64,000 nt of DNA from Streptomyces sp. MUM 178J (GTDB lineage: Bacteria; Actinomycetota; Actinomycetes; Streptomycetales; Streptomycetaceae), in contig NZ_JADWYQ010000030.1 in NCBI RefSeq assembly GCF_022414575.1, positions 21,934 to 85,933 of the forward strand. The letters run 5' to 3'. Both the position numbers and the translations under genes were made by a program. The notes beneath the pieces are model-generated. The model had not been told where the DNA came from. It saw only the letters and a program-made list of their open reading frames with translations, and did not search any database. Below are positions 52,191 through 62,400 of the stretch, piece by piece (position 1 is the first letter of the stretch; each line of letters starts with the position of its first letter).

Positions 52191-52532
52191 CTCGTCGCCG
52201 CCGATCTCTCTCGTCGTTGTCTGGTTGTCACCGGTTCCCTGTGGCCATGGTTTCCGGGGGGAAACGGTGAGGTTACTGAGCCTCGCCTTTCGTTCGAATC
52301 TACAAGACGAGACCGGCGGCCAGCCAACTCCTTCATGGTTTCGGTGACTGCACCCGGCTGGAAACGACTTGTGTACTAGGCCACACAGCGTTAACGGCAG
52401 ATGAATAACCAGTCGAGGGCCGACCGTCCCGGACCCGACCGCCCAAGACGGCGCACGACCTGCGGCGACGCACCAGCCGCGACGACGCACGAGCTGCGAC
52501 AGACGACCCCGATCACAAGAAGAGAGCCACTC
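52191..52532. other. pucR-xdh divergent control region
   Basis: 342 bp carrying the promoters of pucR and the xanthine dehydrogenase operon. GTTTCC-GGGG-GGAAAC (52250-52265) is a 16-bp palindrome about 60 bp upstream of the pucR start, a candidate PucR operator. A/T-richer sequence near 52370-52405 (TGTACTAGG and GTTAAC) marks the likely xdh promoter. The xdh leader of about 130 nt has no obvious structure. No ORF is supported. Confidence 0.55.
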
Positions 52533-53423
52533 ATGGACTTCCTTCGCCCCGCCAGCTGGGAGGAGGCGCTCGCCGCCAAGGCAGAGCACCCCACGGCTGT
52601 ACCCATCGCGGGCGGCACCGATGTCATGGTCGAGATCAACTTCGACCACCGTCGGCCCGAGTACCTCCTGGACCTGAACCGCGTCGGCGAGCTGAGCCAG
52701 TGGGAGACCGGCGAGGAGACCGTCCGGCTTGGCGCCTCCGTACCGTACACCGCGATCATGGAGCAGCTGCGAGGCGAGCTGCCGGGCCTGGCACTCGCCT
52801 CGCACACCGTGGCCTCCCCGCAGATCCGCAACCGCGGCGGCGTCGGCGGCAACCTCGGCACCGCCTCCCCGGCCGGCGACGCCCACCCGGCGCTGCTCGC
52901 CGCCGGGGCCGAGGTCGAGGTCGAGTCGGTACGCGGCAGCCGTCTGATCCCGATCGACGACTTCTACACGGGCGTCAAGCGCAACGCCCTCGCCCCGGAC
53001 GAGCTGATCCGCGCCGTGCACATCAAGAAGGCGGACGGGCCGCAGCAGTACTCCAAGGTCGGCACGCGCAACGCGATGGTCATCGCGGTCTGCGCCTTCG
53101 GCGTCGCGCTGCACCCCGAGACCCGCACCGTGCGCACCGGCATCGGATCCGCCGCCCCCACTCCGATCCGCGCCGAGGCCGCCGAGGAGTTCCTGAACGC
53201 CGCGCTGGACGAAGGCGGCTTCTGGGACAGCGGAAAGATCATCACTCCCTCGATCGCCAAGCAGTTCGCGGAGCTCGCCTCCGCCGCCTGCAACCCCATC
53301 GACGACGTCCGCGGCACCGCCAAGTACCGCCGCCACGCCGTCGGCATCATGGCCCGCCGCACGCTCGGCTGGACCTGGGAGCAGTACCGCGGCGCCGGCC
53401 GCCCCCTTGAAGGAGCTGCATAA
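52533..53423 (+). CDS. xdhB: Xanthine dehydrogenase, FAD-binding subunit
   Basis: FAD subunit of the three-part molybdenum hydroxylase that oxidises hypoxanthine/xanthine and passes electrons from the iron-sulfur subunit to NAD or another acceptor. The 296-residue protein begins MDFLRPASWEEAL and has the FAD-pyrophosphate loop PIAGGTDVMVEIN (about 24-36) and the second FAD loop IRNRGGVGGNLGTASPAGD (about 99-117). The ATG at 52533 follows AGAAGAGAG. It is the first gene of xdhB-xdhC-xdhA-permease-cofactor operon; the next gene starts 2 bp after its stop. Confidence 0.94.
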   Translation: MDFLRPASWEEALAAKAEHPTAVPIAGGTDVMVEINFDHRRPEYLLDLNRVGELSQWETGEETVRLGASVPYTAIMEQLRGELPGLALASHTVASPQIRNRGGVGGNLGTASPAGDAHPALLAAGAEVEVESVRGSRLIPIDDFYTGVKRNALAPDELIRAVHIKKADGPQQYSKVGTRNAMVIAVCAFGVALHPETRTVRTGIGSAAPTPIRAEAAEEFLNAALDEGGFWDSGKIITPSIAKQFAELASAACNPIDDVRGTAKYRRHAVGIMARRTLGWTWEQYRGAGRPLEGAA

Positions 53424-53425
53424 CC

Positions 53426-54022
53426 ATGCGTGTCAATTTCACGGTCAACGGTCGTCCGCAGGAAGCCGACGACGTCTGGGAGGGCGAGAGCCTTCTCTAC
53501 GTGCTGCGTGAGCGCCTGGGGCTGCCCGGCTCCAAGAACGCCTGCGAGCAGGGCGAGTGCGGCTCCTGCACGGTCCGCCTGGACGGGGTCCCGGTCTGCT
53601 CCTGTCTGGTCGCGGCCGGCCAGGCCGAGGGCCGCGAGGTCGTCACCGTCGAGGGCCTCGCCGACTACGCCAGGCAGCGCTCCGAGGGCGGCTGCGCCGA
53701 CGGAGCATGCGGCAGCGCGGGTTCCGGCGTCGGCCTGGACGCCGCCCGGCGCTGGGAAGCGCGCCCGTCCGACGGCCAGACCGGTGAGCAGGGTGAGCTC
53801 GCCCCGATCCAGCAGGCGTTCATCGACGCCGGCGCCGTGCAGTGCGGCTTCTGCACCCCCGGTCTGCTGGTCGCCGCGGACGAACTGCTGGAGCGCAACG
53901 CCCAGCCCACGGACGCCGACATCCGCGAGGCGCTCTCCGGCAACCTGTGCCGGTGCACCGGCTACGAGAAGATCCTCGACGCGGTCCGCCTGGCGGCCGC
54001 CCGTCAGGGAGAGGCGGTCTGA
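53426..54022 (+). CDS. xdhC: Xanthine dehydrogenase, [2Fe-2S] subunit, with insertion
   Basis: Electron-transfer subunit with two [2Fe-2S] clusters. The plant-ferredoxin-like domain has Cys40, Cys45, Cys48 and Cys60; the helical domain has Cys140, Cys143, Cys175 and Cys177. The 198-residue protein is about 35-40 residues longer than typical subunits (about 160): the excess lies between the domains, roughly residues 84-124, is Gly/Arg/Asp-rich and carries two extra cysteines (CADGAC, 90 and 95). Spacing of 2 bp on both sides shows an operon. Confidence 0.93.
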   Translation: MRVNFTVNGRPQEADDVWEGESLLYVLRERLGLPGSKNACEQGECGSCTVRLDGVPVCSCLVAAGQAEGREVVTVEGLADYARQRSEGGCADGACGSAGSGVGLDAARRWEARPSDGQTGEQGELAPIQQAFIDAGAVQCGFCTPGLLVAADELLERNAQPTDADIREALSGNLCRCTGYEKILDAVRLAAARQGEAV

Positions 54023-54024
54023 CG

Positions 54025-56406
54025 ATGGCCACCACCGGCACCCCTGCCAACCTCACCCAGGGCTCCAAGACCAAGGGCGGCATCGGCGAGTCCACGCTCC
54101 GCCCCGACGGCACCCTCAAGGTCACCGGCGAGTTCGCCTACTCCTCGGACATGTGGCACGAGGACATGCTCTGGGGCCACACACTGCGCTCCACGGTCGC
54201 GCACGCCGAGATCAGATCCATCGACATCTCCGAGGCCGTCGCCACGCCCGGCGTCTACGCCGTGCTGACCTATGACGACCTGCCGGCGGAGATGAAGAAC
54301 TACGGCCTGGAGATCCAGGACACGCCGGTCCTCGCCCACGGCAAGGTCCGCCACCACGGAGAGCCGGTCGCCCTTGTCGCCGCCGACCACCCGGAGACCG
54401 CGCGCCGCGCCGCCGCCAAGATCAGGATCGATTACGCGGAGCTGCCGGTCATCACCGACGAGGCGTCCGCCACCGCGCCCGACGCGGTCCTGGTCCACGA
54501 GGGACGGGACGACCACCACATCGGCCACGTCCCGCACCCGAACATCGTGCACCGCCAGCCGATCGTCCGCGGCAACGCCGCCGAGGCCGCCGAGCGCGCC
54601 GATGTCATCGTCACCGGCGAGTACACCTTCGGCATGCAGGACCAGGCCTTCCTCGGCCCGGAGTCCGGCCTCGCCGTCCCCTGCGAGGACGGCGGCGTGG
54701 AGCTGTACGTGGCCACTCAGTGGCTCCACTCCGATCTGCGCCAGATCGCCCCCGTCCTCGGCCTGCCCGAGGAGAAGGTCCGGATGACGCTCTCCGGCGT
54801 CGGCGGCGCCTTCGGCGGCCGCGAGGACCTGTCCATGCAGATCCACGCCTGTCTGCTGGCGCTGCGCACCGGCAAGCCGGTCAAGATCGTCTACAACCGG
54901 TTCGAGTCCTTCTTCGGACACGTCCACCGGCACCCGGCGAAGCTCCACTACGAGCACGGCGCCACCAAGGACGGCAAGCTCACGCACATGAAGTGCCGGA
55001 TCGTCCTGGACGGCGGCGCGTACGCCTCCGCCTCCCCGGCGGTCGTCGGCAACGCCTCCTCCCTCTCCGTGGGCCCGTACGTCGTCGACGACGTCGACAT
55101 CGAGGCGATCGCGCTCTACACCAACAACCCGCCCTGCGGCGCCATGCGAGGCTTCGGCGCGGTCCAGGCGTGCTTCGCGTACGAGGCCCAGATGGACAAG
55201 CTGGCGGCCGAGCTGGACATGGACCCGGTGGAGTTCCGCCGGCTCAACGCCATGGAGCAGGGCACGATCATGCCGACCGGGCAGCCGGTCGACTCCCCGG
55301 CCCCGGTCGCCGAGCTGCTGCGCCGCGTCAAGGCCATGCCGCTGCCGCCCGAGCAGCAGTGGGTGACCACCGAAGGCGCCGATGTGCGCGCCCTGCCCGG
55401 CGGACTGTCCAACACCACCCACGGCGAAGGCGTCGTCCGCGGCGTCGGCTACGCGGTCGGCATCAAGAACGTCGGCTTCTCCGAGGGCTTCGACGACTAC
55501 TCCACCGCCAAGGTGCGCATGGAGGTGATCAACGGGGAGCCGGTGGCCACCGTGCACACCGCGATGGCGGAGGTCGGCCAGGGCGGCGTCACCGTCCACG
55601 CACAGATCGCCCGCACGGAGCTGGGCGTCACCCAGGTGACCATCCACCCCGCCGACACCCAGGTCGGTTCGGCCGGCTCCACCTCCGCATCCCGCCAGAC
55701 GTATGTCACGGGCGGTGCGGTCAGGAACTCCTGCGAGCTCGTCCGCGAGAAGGTCCTCGACCTCGGGCGTGCCAAGTTCGGCACGTACCACCCCGCCTGG
55801 GCCACCGCCGAACTGCTGCTCGAAGGCGGCAAGGTCGTCACCGACGGCGGCGAGGTCCTCGCAGACCTGACGGACGTCCTGGAAGGCGAGGCCGTAGAGG
55901 TCGAGGCCGAGTGGCGGCACCGCCCCACCGAGGCCTTCGACCTGCGCACCGGCCAGGGCAACGGCCATGTCCAGTACTCGTTCGCCGCGCACCGCGCCGT
56001 CGTCGAAGTGGACACCGAACTGGGCCTGGTCAAGGTGATCGAGCTGGCCTGCGCCCAGGACGTCGGCAAGGCGCTCAACCCGCTGTCCGTCGTCGGCCAG
56101 ATCCAGGGCGGCACCACCCAGGGCCTGGGCGTGGCGGTCATGGAGGAGATCGTCGTCGACCCCAAGACCGCGAAGGTGCGCAACCCCTCCTTCACGGACT
56201 ATCTGATCCCCACGATCCTCGACACGCCGACGATCCCCGTCGATGTGCTTGAGCTGGCCGATGAGCACGCCCCGTACGGGCTGCGCGGCATCGGCGAGGC
56301 CCCGACCCTGTCGTCGACCCCGGCCGTCCTCGCGGCGATCCGGAACGCGACGGGGCTGGAGCTGAACAGGACGCCGGTGCGGCCCGAACACCTCACCGGC
56401 ACCTGA
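54025..56406 (+). CDS. xdhA: Xanthine dehydrogenase, molybdopterin-binding subunit
   Basis: Catalytic subunit of 793 residues that hydroxylates purines at the Mo centre. Recognisable blocks are GKVRHHGEPVALVAADHPETA, the FGMQDQAFLGPES substrate loop, GGAFGGREDLS (Mo-cofactor binding), GAMRGFGAVQACFA and the C-terminal RGIGEAP with the catalytic Glu758. The ATG at 54025 is 2 bp after the xdhC stop. Could also accept other N-heterocycles, but the purine permease and PucR neighbours favour xanthine/hypoxanthine. Confidence 0.95.
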   Translation: MATTGTPANLTQGSKTKGGIGESTLRPDGTLKVTGEFAYSSDMWHEDMLWGHTLRSTVAHAEIRSIDISEAVATPGVYAVLTYDDLPAEMKNYGLEIQDTPVLAHGKVRHHGEPVALVAADHPETARRAAAKIRIDYAELPVITDEASATAPDAVLVHEGRDDHHIGHVPHPNIVHRQPIVRGNAAEAAERADVIVTGEYTFGMQDQAFLGPESGLAVPCEDGGVELYVATQWLHSDLRQIAPVLGLPEEKVRMTLSGVGGAFGGREDLSMQIHACLLALRTGKPVKIVYNRFESFFGHVHRHPAKLHYEHGATKDGKLTHMKCRIVLDGGAYASASPAVVGNASSLSVGPYVVDDVDIEAIALYTNNPPCGAMRGFGAVQACFAYEAQMDKLAAELDMDPVEFRRLNAMEQGTIMPTGQPVDSPAPVAELLRRVKAMPLPPEQQWVTTEGADVRALPGGLSNTTHGEGVVRGVGYAVGIKNVGFSEGFDDYSTAKVRMEVINGEPVATVHTAMAEVGQGGVTVHAQIARTELGVTQVTIHPADTQVGSAGSTSASRQTYVTGGAVRNSCELVREKVLDLGRAKFGTYHPAWATAELLLEGGKVVTDGGEVLADLTDVLEGEAVEVEAEWRHRPTEAFDLRTGQGNGHVQYSFAAHRAVVEVDTELGLVKVIELACAQDVGKALNPLSVVGQIQGGTTQGLGVAVMEEIVVDPKTAKVRNPSFTDYLIPTILDTPTIPVDVLELADEHAPYGLRGIGEAPTLSSTPAVLAAIRNATGLELNRTPVRPEHLTGT

Positions 56407-56418
56407 TCCCCCACAGAC

Positions 56419-56490
56419 TCTCCGGGCGGTGTGCGCCGTGCCTCACCAGGAACGTCACACTTCCCCGGCCCGTCACACGCCGCCCGGAGA
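56419..56490 (+). promoter_or_regulatory. Long-range stem between xdhA and the permease gene
   Basis: TCTCCGGGCGGTGTG (56419-56433) pairs with CACGCCGCCCGGAGA (56476-56490) over 15 bp with one G-U pair, enclosing 42 nt that include a smaller GTGTG/CACAC option. It starts 12 bp after the xdhA stop. It could be a terminator or processing site that lowers permease expression relative to the dehydrogenase. Confidence 0.5.
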
Positions 56491-56652
56491 ACCCGGCAGT
56501 ACCCGCAGGACCAGCAATGTCAGCAGTAACCGCAGCACCCCCACAGCAGTGCCAGTTCGTCTCGGGCCGTCCCCCGGGTCGTGCAGCCAACGCACCATCC
56601 CAAATCCCGCATTCTGATGCGGGTGCCCCTGTGAACCTTGGGAGTAGGCACC

Positions 56653-58134
56653 ATGACCCAGCAGTCCCTTGAGCCGAAGACTGCGGCGGAGGACGCCGGC
56701 GCCGGTACGCGCCAGCCCGCCGGAAGATCCTGGCTCGACCGGTATTTCCACATAACGCAGAGAGGATCGACCATCGGGCAGGAGGTGCGCGGCGGCATCA
56801 CCACCTTCATGGCGATGGCGTACATCATCCTTCTCAACCCGGTCATCCTGTCGGTGCCGGACGCCACCGGCGCACGCCTCGACGGCGATCAGCTGACCAC
56901 CGCCACCGCGTTCGCGGCCGCCGCCACCACGATCGTGATGGGCCTGATCGGCAATGTGCCGCTTGCCCTCGCCGCGGGACTGAGCGTCTCCGCCGTCATC
57001 GCCTTCCAGGTCGCCCCCGAGATGACCTGGCAGAACGCGATGGGCATGTGTGTCATCTACGGTCTTGTGATCATCCTCCTGGTGGTCACCGGACTACGAG
57101 AGATGATCATGAACGCGATCCCACTGGCGCTCAAGCACGCCATCACCATGGGGATCGGCCTCTTCGTCTGCCTCATCGGCCTGGTCCAGGCCGGCTTCGT
57201 CACCAGCATGCCCGGCCCCGGCGGAGTCGCCGGCGCCAAGCCCATCCAGCTCGGCACCGCCGATGTGCTCACCGGCTGGCCGGTGCTCTGCTTCGCCGTC
57301 ACCGTCATGCTGATCTTCGTCCTCCAGGTCCGCAGGATTCCCGGCGCGATCCTCATCGGCATCGTCGGCGGCACCGTCTTCGCGGCCGTCGTCCATCAGC
57401 TCGCCGGTCTCGACAAGGCAGCCTGGGGCGGTCTGAACGCCCCGGAGATCACCGGTTCCATCGTCTCCACCCCGGACTTCGGACTCTTCGGAGAGGTCTC
57501 CTTCAGCGGCATCGGCAGCGTCGGCGGCATCACGGTCGGCGTCATCGTCTTCACCCTGGTGCTGGCCGGCTTCTTCGACGCCATGGGCACCATCATCGGC
57601 ATCGGCCAGCAGGCCAACCTCGCCGACTCCAAGGGCAAGATGCCCGGGCTGAACCGCGCCCTCGCCGTCGACGGCGCGGGCGGCGCGATCGGCGGCCTCG
57701 CCGGCGCGTCCGGCCAGACGGTGTTCATCGAGTCCACCGCCGGCGTCGGCGACGGAGCCCGCACGGGCTTCTCCAGCGTGATCACCGGCCTCGCCTTCAC
57801 GCTCTGCCTGTTCTTCACTCCGCTCGCCCAGGTGATCCCGTCCCAGGTGGCGGCCGCGGCGCTGGTCGTGATCGGCTCGATGATGCTGACCAACGCCAAG
57901 CACATCGACTGGAACGACCCGGCGACCTCGATCCCGGTCTTCCTGACCACCGTGCTGATGCCCTTCACCTACTCGATCACCGCGGGCATCGCGGCGGGCG
58001 TCATCGCCCATGTGCTGATCAAGGCCGCCCAGGGCAAGGTCCGCGACATCGGCTGGCTCATGTGGGTGCTGGCCGCGGTCTTCCTCGCCTACTTCGGCCT
58101 CCACCCGATCGAGGGCTGGCTGGGCGTCAAGTAA
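56653..58134 (+). CDS. NCS2 family purine permease
   Basis: A 493-residue integral membrane transporter of the AzgA/PbuG-type branch of NCS2 (nucleobase:cation symport-2), with about 12-14 hydrophobic helices. The family blocks VRGGITTFMAMAYIILLNP (about 46-64) and FFDAMGTIIGIGQQANL (about 307-323) are clear, as is ESTAGVGDGARTGFSSV. The preceding 247 bp contain the stem-loop but no gene. Operon context suggests uptake of hypoxanthine, xanthine or a related purine for the dehydrogenase. Confidence 0.92.
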   Translation: MTQQSLEPKTAAEDAGAGTRQPAGRSWLDRYFHITQRGSTIGQEVRGGITTFMAMAYIILLNPVILSVPDATGARLDGDQLTTATAFAAAATTIVMGLIGNVPLALAAGLSVSAVIAFQVAPEMTWQNAMGMCVIYGLVIILLVVTGLREMIMNAIPLALKHAITMGIGLFVCLIGLVQAGFVTSMPGPGGVAGAKPIQLGTADVLTGWPVLCFAVTVMLIFVLQVRRIPGAILIGIVGGTVFAAVVHQLAGLDKAAWGGLNAPEITGSIVSTPDFGLFGEVSFSGIGSVGGITVGVIVFTLVLAGFFDAMGTIIGIGQQANLADSKGKMPGLNRALAVDGAGGAIGGLAGASGQTVFIESTAGVGDGARTGFSSVITGLAFTLCLFFTPLAQVIPSQVAAAALVVIGSMMLTNAKHIDWNDPATSIPVFLTTVLMPFTYSITAGIAAGVIAHVLIKAAQGKVRDIGWLMWVLAAVFLAYFGLHPIEGWLGVK

Positions 58135-58185
58135 CCCCGGCCCGTCCCACGGGCCACACCTCCACACACCCGTTAGGAGACCGAC

Positions 58186-59337
58186 ATGCTGGACATCGCC
58201 GACGAGCTGCACCGGTGGGTCGAGCAGGGACGCGCCTTCGCCGTCGCCACCGTCGTGGCCGTCGGCGGCAGCGCGCCCCGCCAGCCAGGCGCCGCGCTCG
58301 CCGTCGACAGCGAGGGCACGGCGATCGGCTCGGTCTCCGGCGGGTGTGTGGAGGGCGCCGTGTACGAGCTGTGCCAACAGTCCCTCCAAGACGGCCGGAC
58401 CGTGCTCGAGCGCTTCGGCTACAGCGACGAGGACGCCTTCGCCGTCGGCCTGACCTGCGGCGGCGTCATCGACATCCTCGTCACCCCGGTACCCGTCGAC
58501 GCCCCCGTCAGGGAGGTGTTCTCGGCCGCCCTGGCCGGCGCCGCGCGAGGGGAGGCGGCGGCGCTCGCCCGCATCGTCGAGGGCCCGGCCGAACTGCGGG
58601 GACGCGCGCTGCTCGTCCGACCCGACGGCGCCTGCGAAGGCTCCCTGGGCGGGCATCCCGAACTGGACCGCACCGCGGCCGCCGAGGCCGCCGCCCTCCT
58701 CGACGCCGGCCGCACCGCCGCCGTGGGGATCGGAGAGGACGGCAGCCGCTGCGGACAGCCCCTGACCCTCCTCGTGGAGTCCAGCGTCCCCGCCCCCCGG
58801 ATGATCGTCTTCGGCGCGATCGACTTCGCGTCCGCGCTGGTGCGTGTGGGCAAGTTCCTCGGCTACCACGTCACCGTGTGCGACGCGCGCCCCGTCTTCG
58901 CGACGCCGGCCCGCTTCCCCGAGGCCGACGAGATCGCAGTCGAGTGGCCGCACCGCTACCTCGAATCGACCGACGTCGACTCCCGCACCGTGCTGTGCGT
59001 CCTCACCCACGACGCCAAGTTCGACGTCCCGCTGCTGCGACTGGCCCTCAGGCTCCCCGTCGCCTACATCGGCGCGATGGGCTCCCGCCGTACCCACCAG
59101 GACCGCAACGAACGGCTGCGGGACGTCGGCGTCACCGACCTCGAACTCGCCCGGCTGCGCTCCCCGATCGGCCTCGATCTGGGGGCCCGCACCCCGGAGG
59201 AGACGGCCCTGTCCATCGCCGCCGAAATCGTCGCGAACCGCCGCGGCGGCTCGGGCGTCTCCCTGACCGGGGCCCACACCCCCATCCACCACGACGGCCC
59301 GGACGCACCGACGGGGCGCATCGGATCGGTCGCCTGA
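58186..59337 (+). CDS. XdhC-family molybdenum cofactor maturation protein
   Basis: A 383-residue accessory protein of the XdhC/CoxF family (Rhodobacter XdhC), which binds molybdenum cofactor, helps its sulfuration and inserts it into xanthine dehydrogenase; it is not the iron-sulfur subunit that shares the name in Escherichia coli. The N-terminal XdhC domain has VVAVGGSAPRQPGAALAV and GSVSGGCVEGAV; the C-terminal Rossmann-like domain starts MIVFGAIDFASALVRVGKFLGY (in two parts). Start ATG 58186 lies 51 bp after the permease stop. Last gene of the operon, followed by a terminator. Confidence 0.92.
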   Translation: MLDIADELHRWVEQGRAFAVATVVAVGGSAPRQPGAALAVDSEGTAIGSVSGGCVEGAVYELCQQSLQDGRTVLERFGYSDEDAFAVGLTCGGVIDILVTPVPVDAPVREVFSAALAGAARGEAAALARIVEGPAELRGRALLVRPDGACEGSLGGHPELDRTAAAEAAALLDAGRTAAVGIGEDGSRCGQPLTLLVESSVPAPRMIVFGAIDFASALVRVGKFLGYHVTVCDARPVFATPARFPEADEIAVEWPHRYLESTDVDSRTVLCVLTHDAKFDVPLLRLALRLPVAYIGAMGSRRTHQDRNERLRDVGVTDLELARLRSPIGLDLGARTPEETALSIAAEIVANRRGGSGVSLTGAHTPIHHDGPDAPTGRIGSVA

Positions 59338-59402
59338 CGGCCACGCGCCCTGACGGCCACGCGCCCTGACGGCCTGGATGACAGGCGGCGCCCTCCGGCA
59401 GC

Positions 59403-59432
59403 GGCCCGGGCGGGCGCCCACCCGCCCGGGCC
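59403..59432. terminator. Bidirectional terminator between purine operon and cobN
   Basis: GGCCCGGGCGGG (59403-59414), loop CGCCCA, CCCGCCCGGGCC (59421-59432): a perfect 12-bp stem 66 bp after the purine operon and 64 bp before the convergent cobN stop. Just before it the 16-bp unit TGACGGCCACGCGCCC is tandemly repeated (59335-59370). Confidence 0.65.
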
Positions 59433-59495
59433 TGACCGCCGTCGCGGGCCGATCCGCCGACGCGCCCGGCCGGGCGTCGTGGTGCGACGGGTCTC

Positions 59496-62400
59496 TCAGG
59501 CTTCGCCGCCCTCCAGGTCGCCCTCCGTCTCCAGATACGCCTCCCGCAGCGTCTGAAGCACCGCGGGATCGGGCTCGGCCCACATGCCGCGGGACTCCGC
59601 CTCCAGCAGACGCTCCGCGATGCCGTGCAGCGCCCATGGATTGGCCTGCTGCAGGAACTCCCGGTTCTCCGGGTCCAGGACGTACGTCTGAGCGAGCTTG
59701 TCGTACATCCAGTCGGCTACCACGCCGGTCGTGGCGTCGTAGCCGAAGAGGTAGTCGACGGTGGCGGCGAGTTCGAAGGCGCCCTTGTAGCCGTGGCGGC
59801 GCATCGCCTCGATCCAGCGCGGGTTGACCACCCGGGCGCGGAAGACCCGGGAGGTCTCCTCGACCAGGGTGCGGGTGCGGACGGTCTCCGGGCGGGTGGA
59901 GTCGCCGATGTACGCCTCGGGGGCCGTGCCGCGCAGCGCCCGCACCGTGGCGACCATTCCGCCGTGGTACTGGAAGTAGTCGTCGGAGTCGGCGATGTCG
60001 TGCTCGCGCGTGTCCGTGTTCTTGGCGGCCACCGCGATCCGCCGGTAGGCGGTCTCCATCTCCTCCCGCGCCGCACGGCCGTTCAGCTCGCGCCCGTAGG
60101 CATAGCCGCCCCAGACCGTGTATACCTCGGCCAGATCGGCGTCCGTACGCCAGTCGCGGCTGTCGATCAGCTGGAGGATGCCCGCGCCGTACGTGCCCGG
60201 CCGGGAGCCGAAGATACGGGTGGTGGCGCGGCGTTCGTCGCCGTGGACGGCGAGGTCCGCCTGGGCGTGCGCGCGGACGAAGTTGCTCTCGGCCGGCTCG
60301 TCCAGCCAGGCGGCCAGCCGCACCGCGTCGTCCAGCAGTCCGATCGTGTGCGGGAACGCGTCCCGGAAGAAACCGCTGATGCGCAGGGTGACGTCGATGC
60401 GCGGACGGCCCAGTTCCGCCAGGGGGACCGGCTCCAGGCCCGTCACCCGGCGGGAGGCGTCGTCCCACACCGGGCGGATGCCCAGCAGCGCCAGCGCCTC
60501 GGCCACATCGTCGCCCGCGGTGCGCATGGCGCTGGTGCCCCACAGGGAGAGGCCGACGGACGTGGGCCACTCGCCGTTGTCGGAGCGGTAGCGCTCCAGC
60601 AGCGAGTCGGCCAGCGCCTGGCCGGTCTCCCAGGCGAGCCGGGAGGGCACGGCCTTGGGGTCCACCGAGTAGAAGTTGCGTCCGGTGGGCAGCACATTGA
60701 CCAGTCCGCGCAGCGGGGAACCGGACGGGCCGGCGGGCACGAAACCGCCGTTCAGCGCGTGTACGGCATGGTCGATCTCGGCGGTCGTGCCCGCCAGCCG
60801 GGGCACCACCTCGCGGGCCGCGAACTCCAGCACCGCGGCGACCTGTTCACCGTGGTCCGCGGCCACGGCCGCGACGGCGGCCGGGTCCCAGTCCGCCGCC
60901 TCCATGGCCTCGACGAGCGCGCGGGCCGTCTCCTCCGCCGCGTCCGCGTCGGTGCGGGTCGCCTTCGACTCGTCCAGGCCCAGCGCCTCCCGCAGGCCCG
61001 GCAGCGCGGACGTGCCGCCCCAGATCTGCCGGGCGCGCAGGACGGCGAGCACCAGATTGACCCGCTCGGGGCCGGTCGGCGCGCCGCCCAGCACATGCAG
61101 GCCGTCGCGGATCTGCGCGTCCTTGACCTCGCACAGCCAGCCGTCGACGTGCAGCAGGAAGTCGTCGAAGCCGTCGTCGTCCGGGCGGTCCTGAAGCCCC
61201 AGGTCGTGGTCCAGCTTCGCGGCCTGGATCAGCGTCCAGATCTGGGCGCGGATCGCGGGCAGCTTGGCCGGGTCCATCGAGGAGATCGCCGCGTACTCGT
61301 CCAGCAGCTGCTCCAGCCGGGCGATGTCGCCGTACGACTCGGCGCGCGCCATCGGGGGCACCAGATGGTCCACGAGCGTGGCGTGCACCCGGCGCTTGGC
61401 CTGGGTTCCCTCGCCCGGGTCGTTCACCAGGAACGGGTAGACCAGCGGCAGATCGCCGATCGCCGCGTCGGGCGCGCAGGCGGCTGACAGGCCCGCGTTC
61501 TTGCCGGGCAGCCATTCCAGATTGCCGTGCTTGCCCAGATGGATCATGGCGTCCGCGCCGAAGCCCCCGTCCTCGCGGGCGGCCTGGATCCACCGGTAGG
61601 CGGCCAGATAGTGGTGCGACGGAGGCAGATCCGGGTCGTGGTAGATCGCGATCGGGTTCTCGCCGAAGCCGCGCGGCGGCTGGATGAGGACCAGCAGATT
61701 GCCGCGGCGCAGCGCGGCCAGCACGATGTCGCCGTCCGGGTTCTGCGACCGGTCGACGAACATCTCGCCCGGCGCGGGCCCCCAGTGCTCCTCCACCGCC
61801 TCCCGCAGCTTCGCGGGGAGCCGGTCGAACCAGCGCCGGTAGTCGGCGGCGGGGATGCGGACCGGGTTGCGGGCCAGTTGCTCTTCGGTCAGCCACTCCT
61901 GGTCATGGCCGCCCGCCTCGATCAGCGCGCGGATCAGCTCGTCGCCGTCGCCCGAGGCAAGGCCGGGCACCTCCTCCGCGCCAAACTCATAGCCCTCCGC
62001 CCGCAGCCGGCGCAGCAGCGCGACTGCGGAGGCGGGGGTGTCCAGACCGACCGCGTTGCCGATGCGGGAGTGCTTGGTGGGGTACGCGGAAAGCACCAGC
62101 GCGATCCGCTTCTCGGCGGCGGGGACATAACGCAGCCTGGCGTGGCGCACCGCGATCCCGGCGACGCGGGCGGCCCGCTCGGCGTCCGCGACATAGGCGG
62201 GCAGGCCGTCCTCGTCGATCTCCTTGAACGAGAACGGGACGGTGATGATGCGGCCGTCGAACTCCGGCACCGCGACCTGGCTCGCCGCGTCGAGCGGGGA
62301 CAGTCCCTCGTCGTTCTCCTCCCAGGCGTCGCGCGAGCCGGTCAGACACAGCGCCTGGAGCACCGGCACATCCAGCGCCGCCAGCGCCCCCGCGTCCCAT

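Noticed and set aside
57094..60570. 1,158-aa open frame on the minus strand
   Set aside because: Antisense to the NCS2 permease, XdhC-family gene and part of cobN in another frame; Gly/Arg/Asp-rich with no domain. Typical high-GC artefact.
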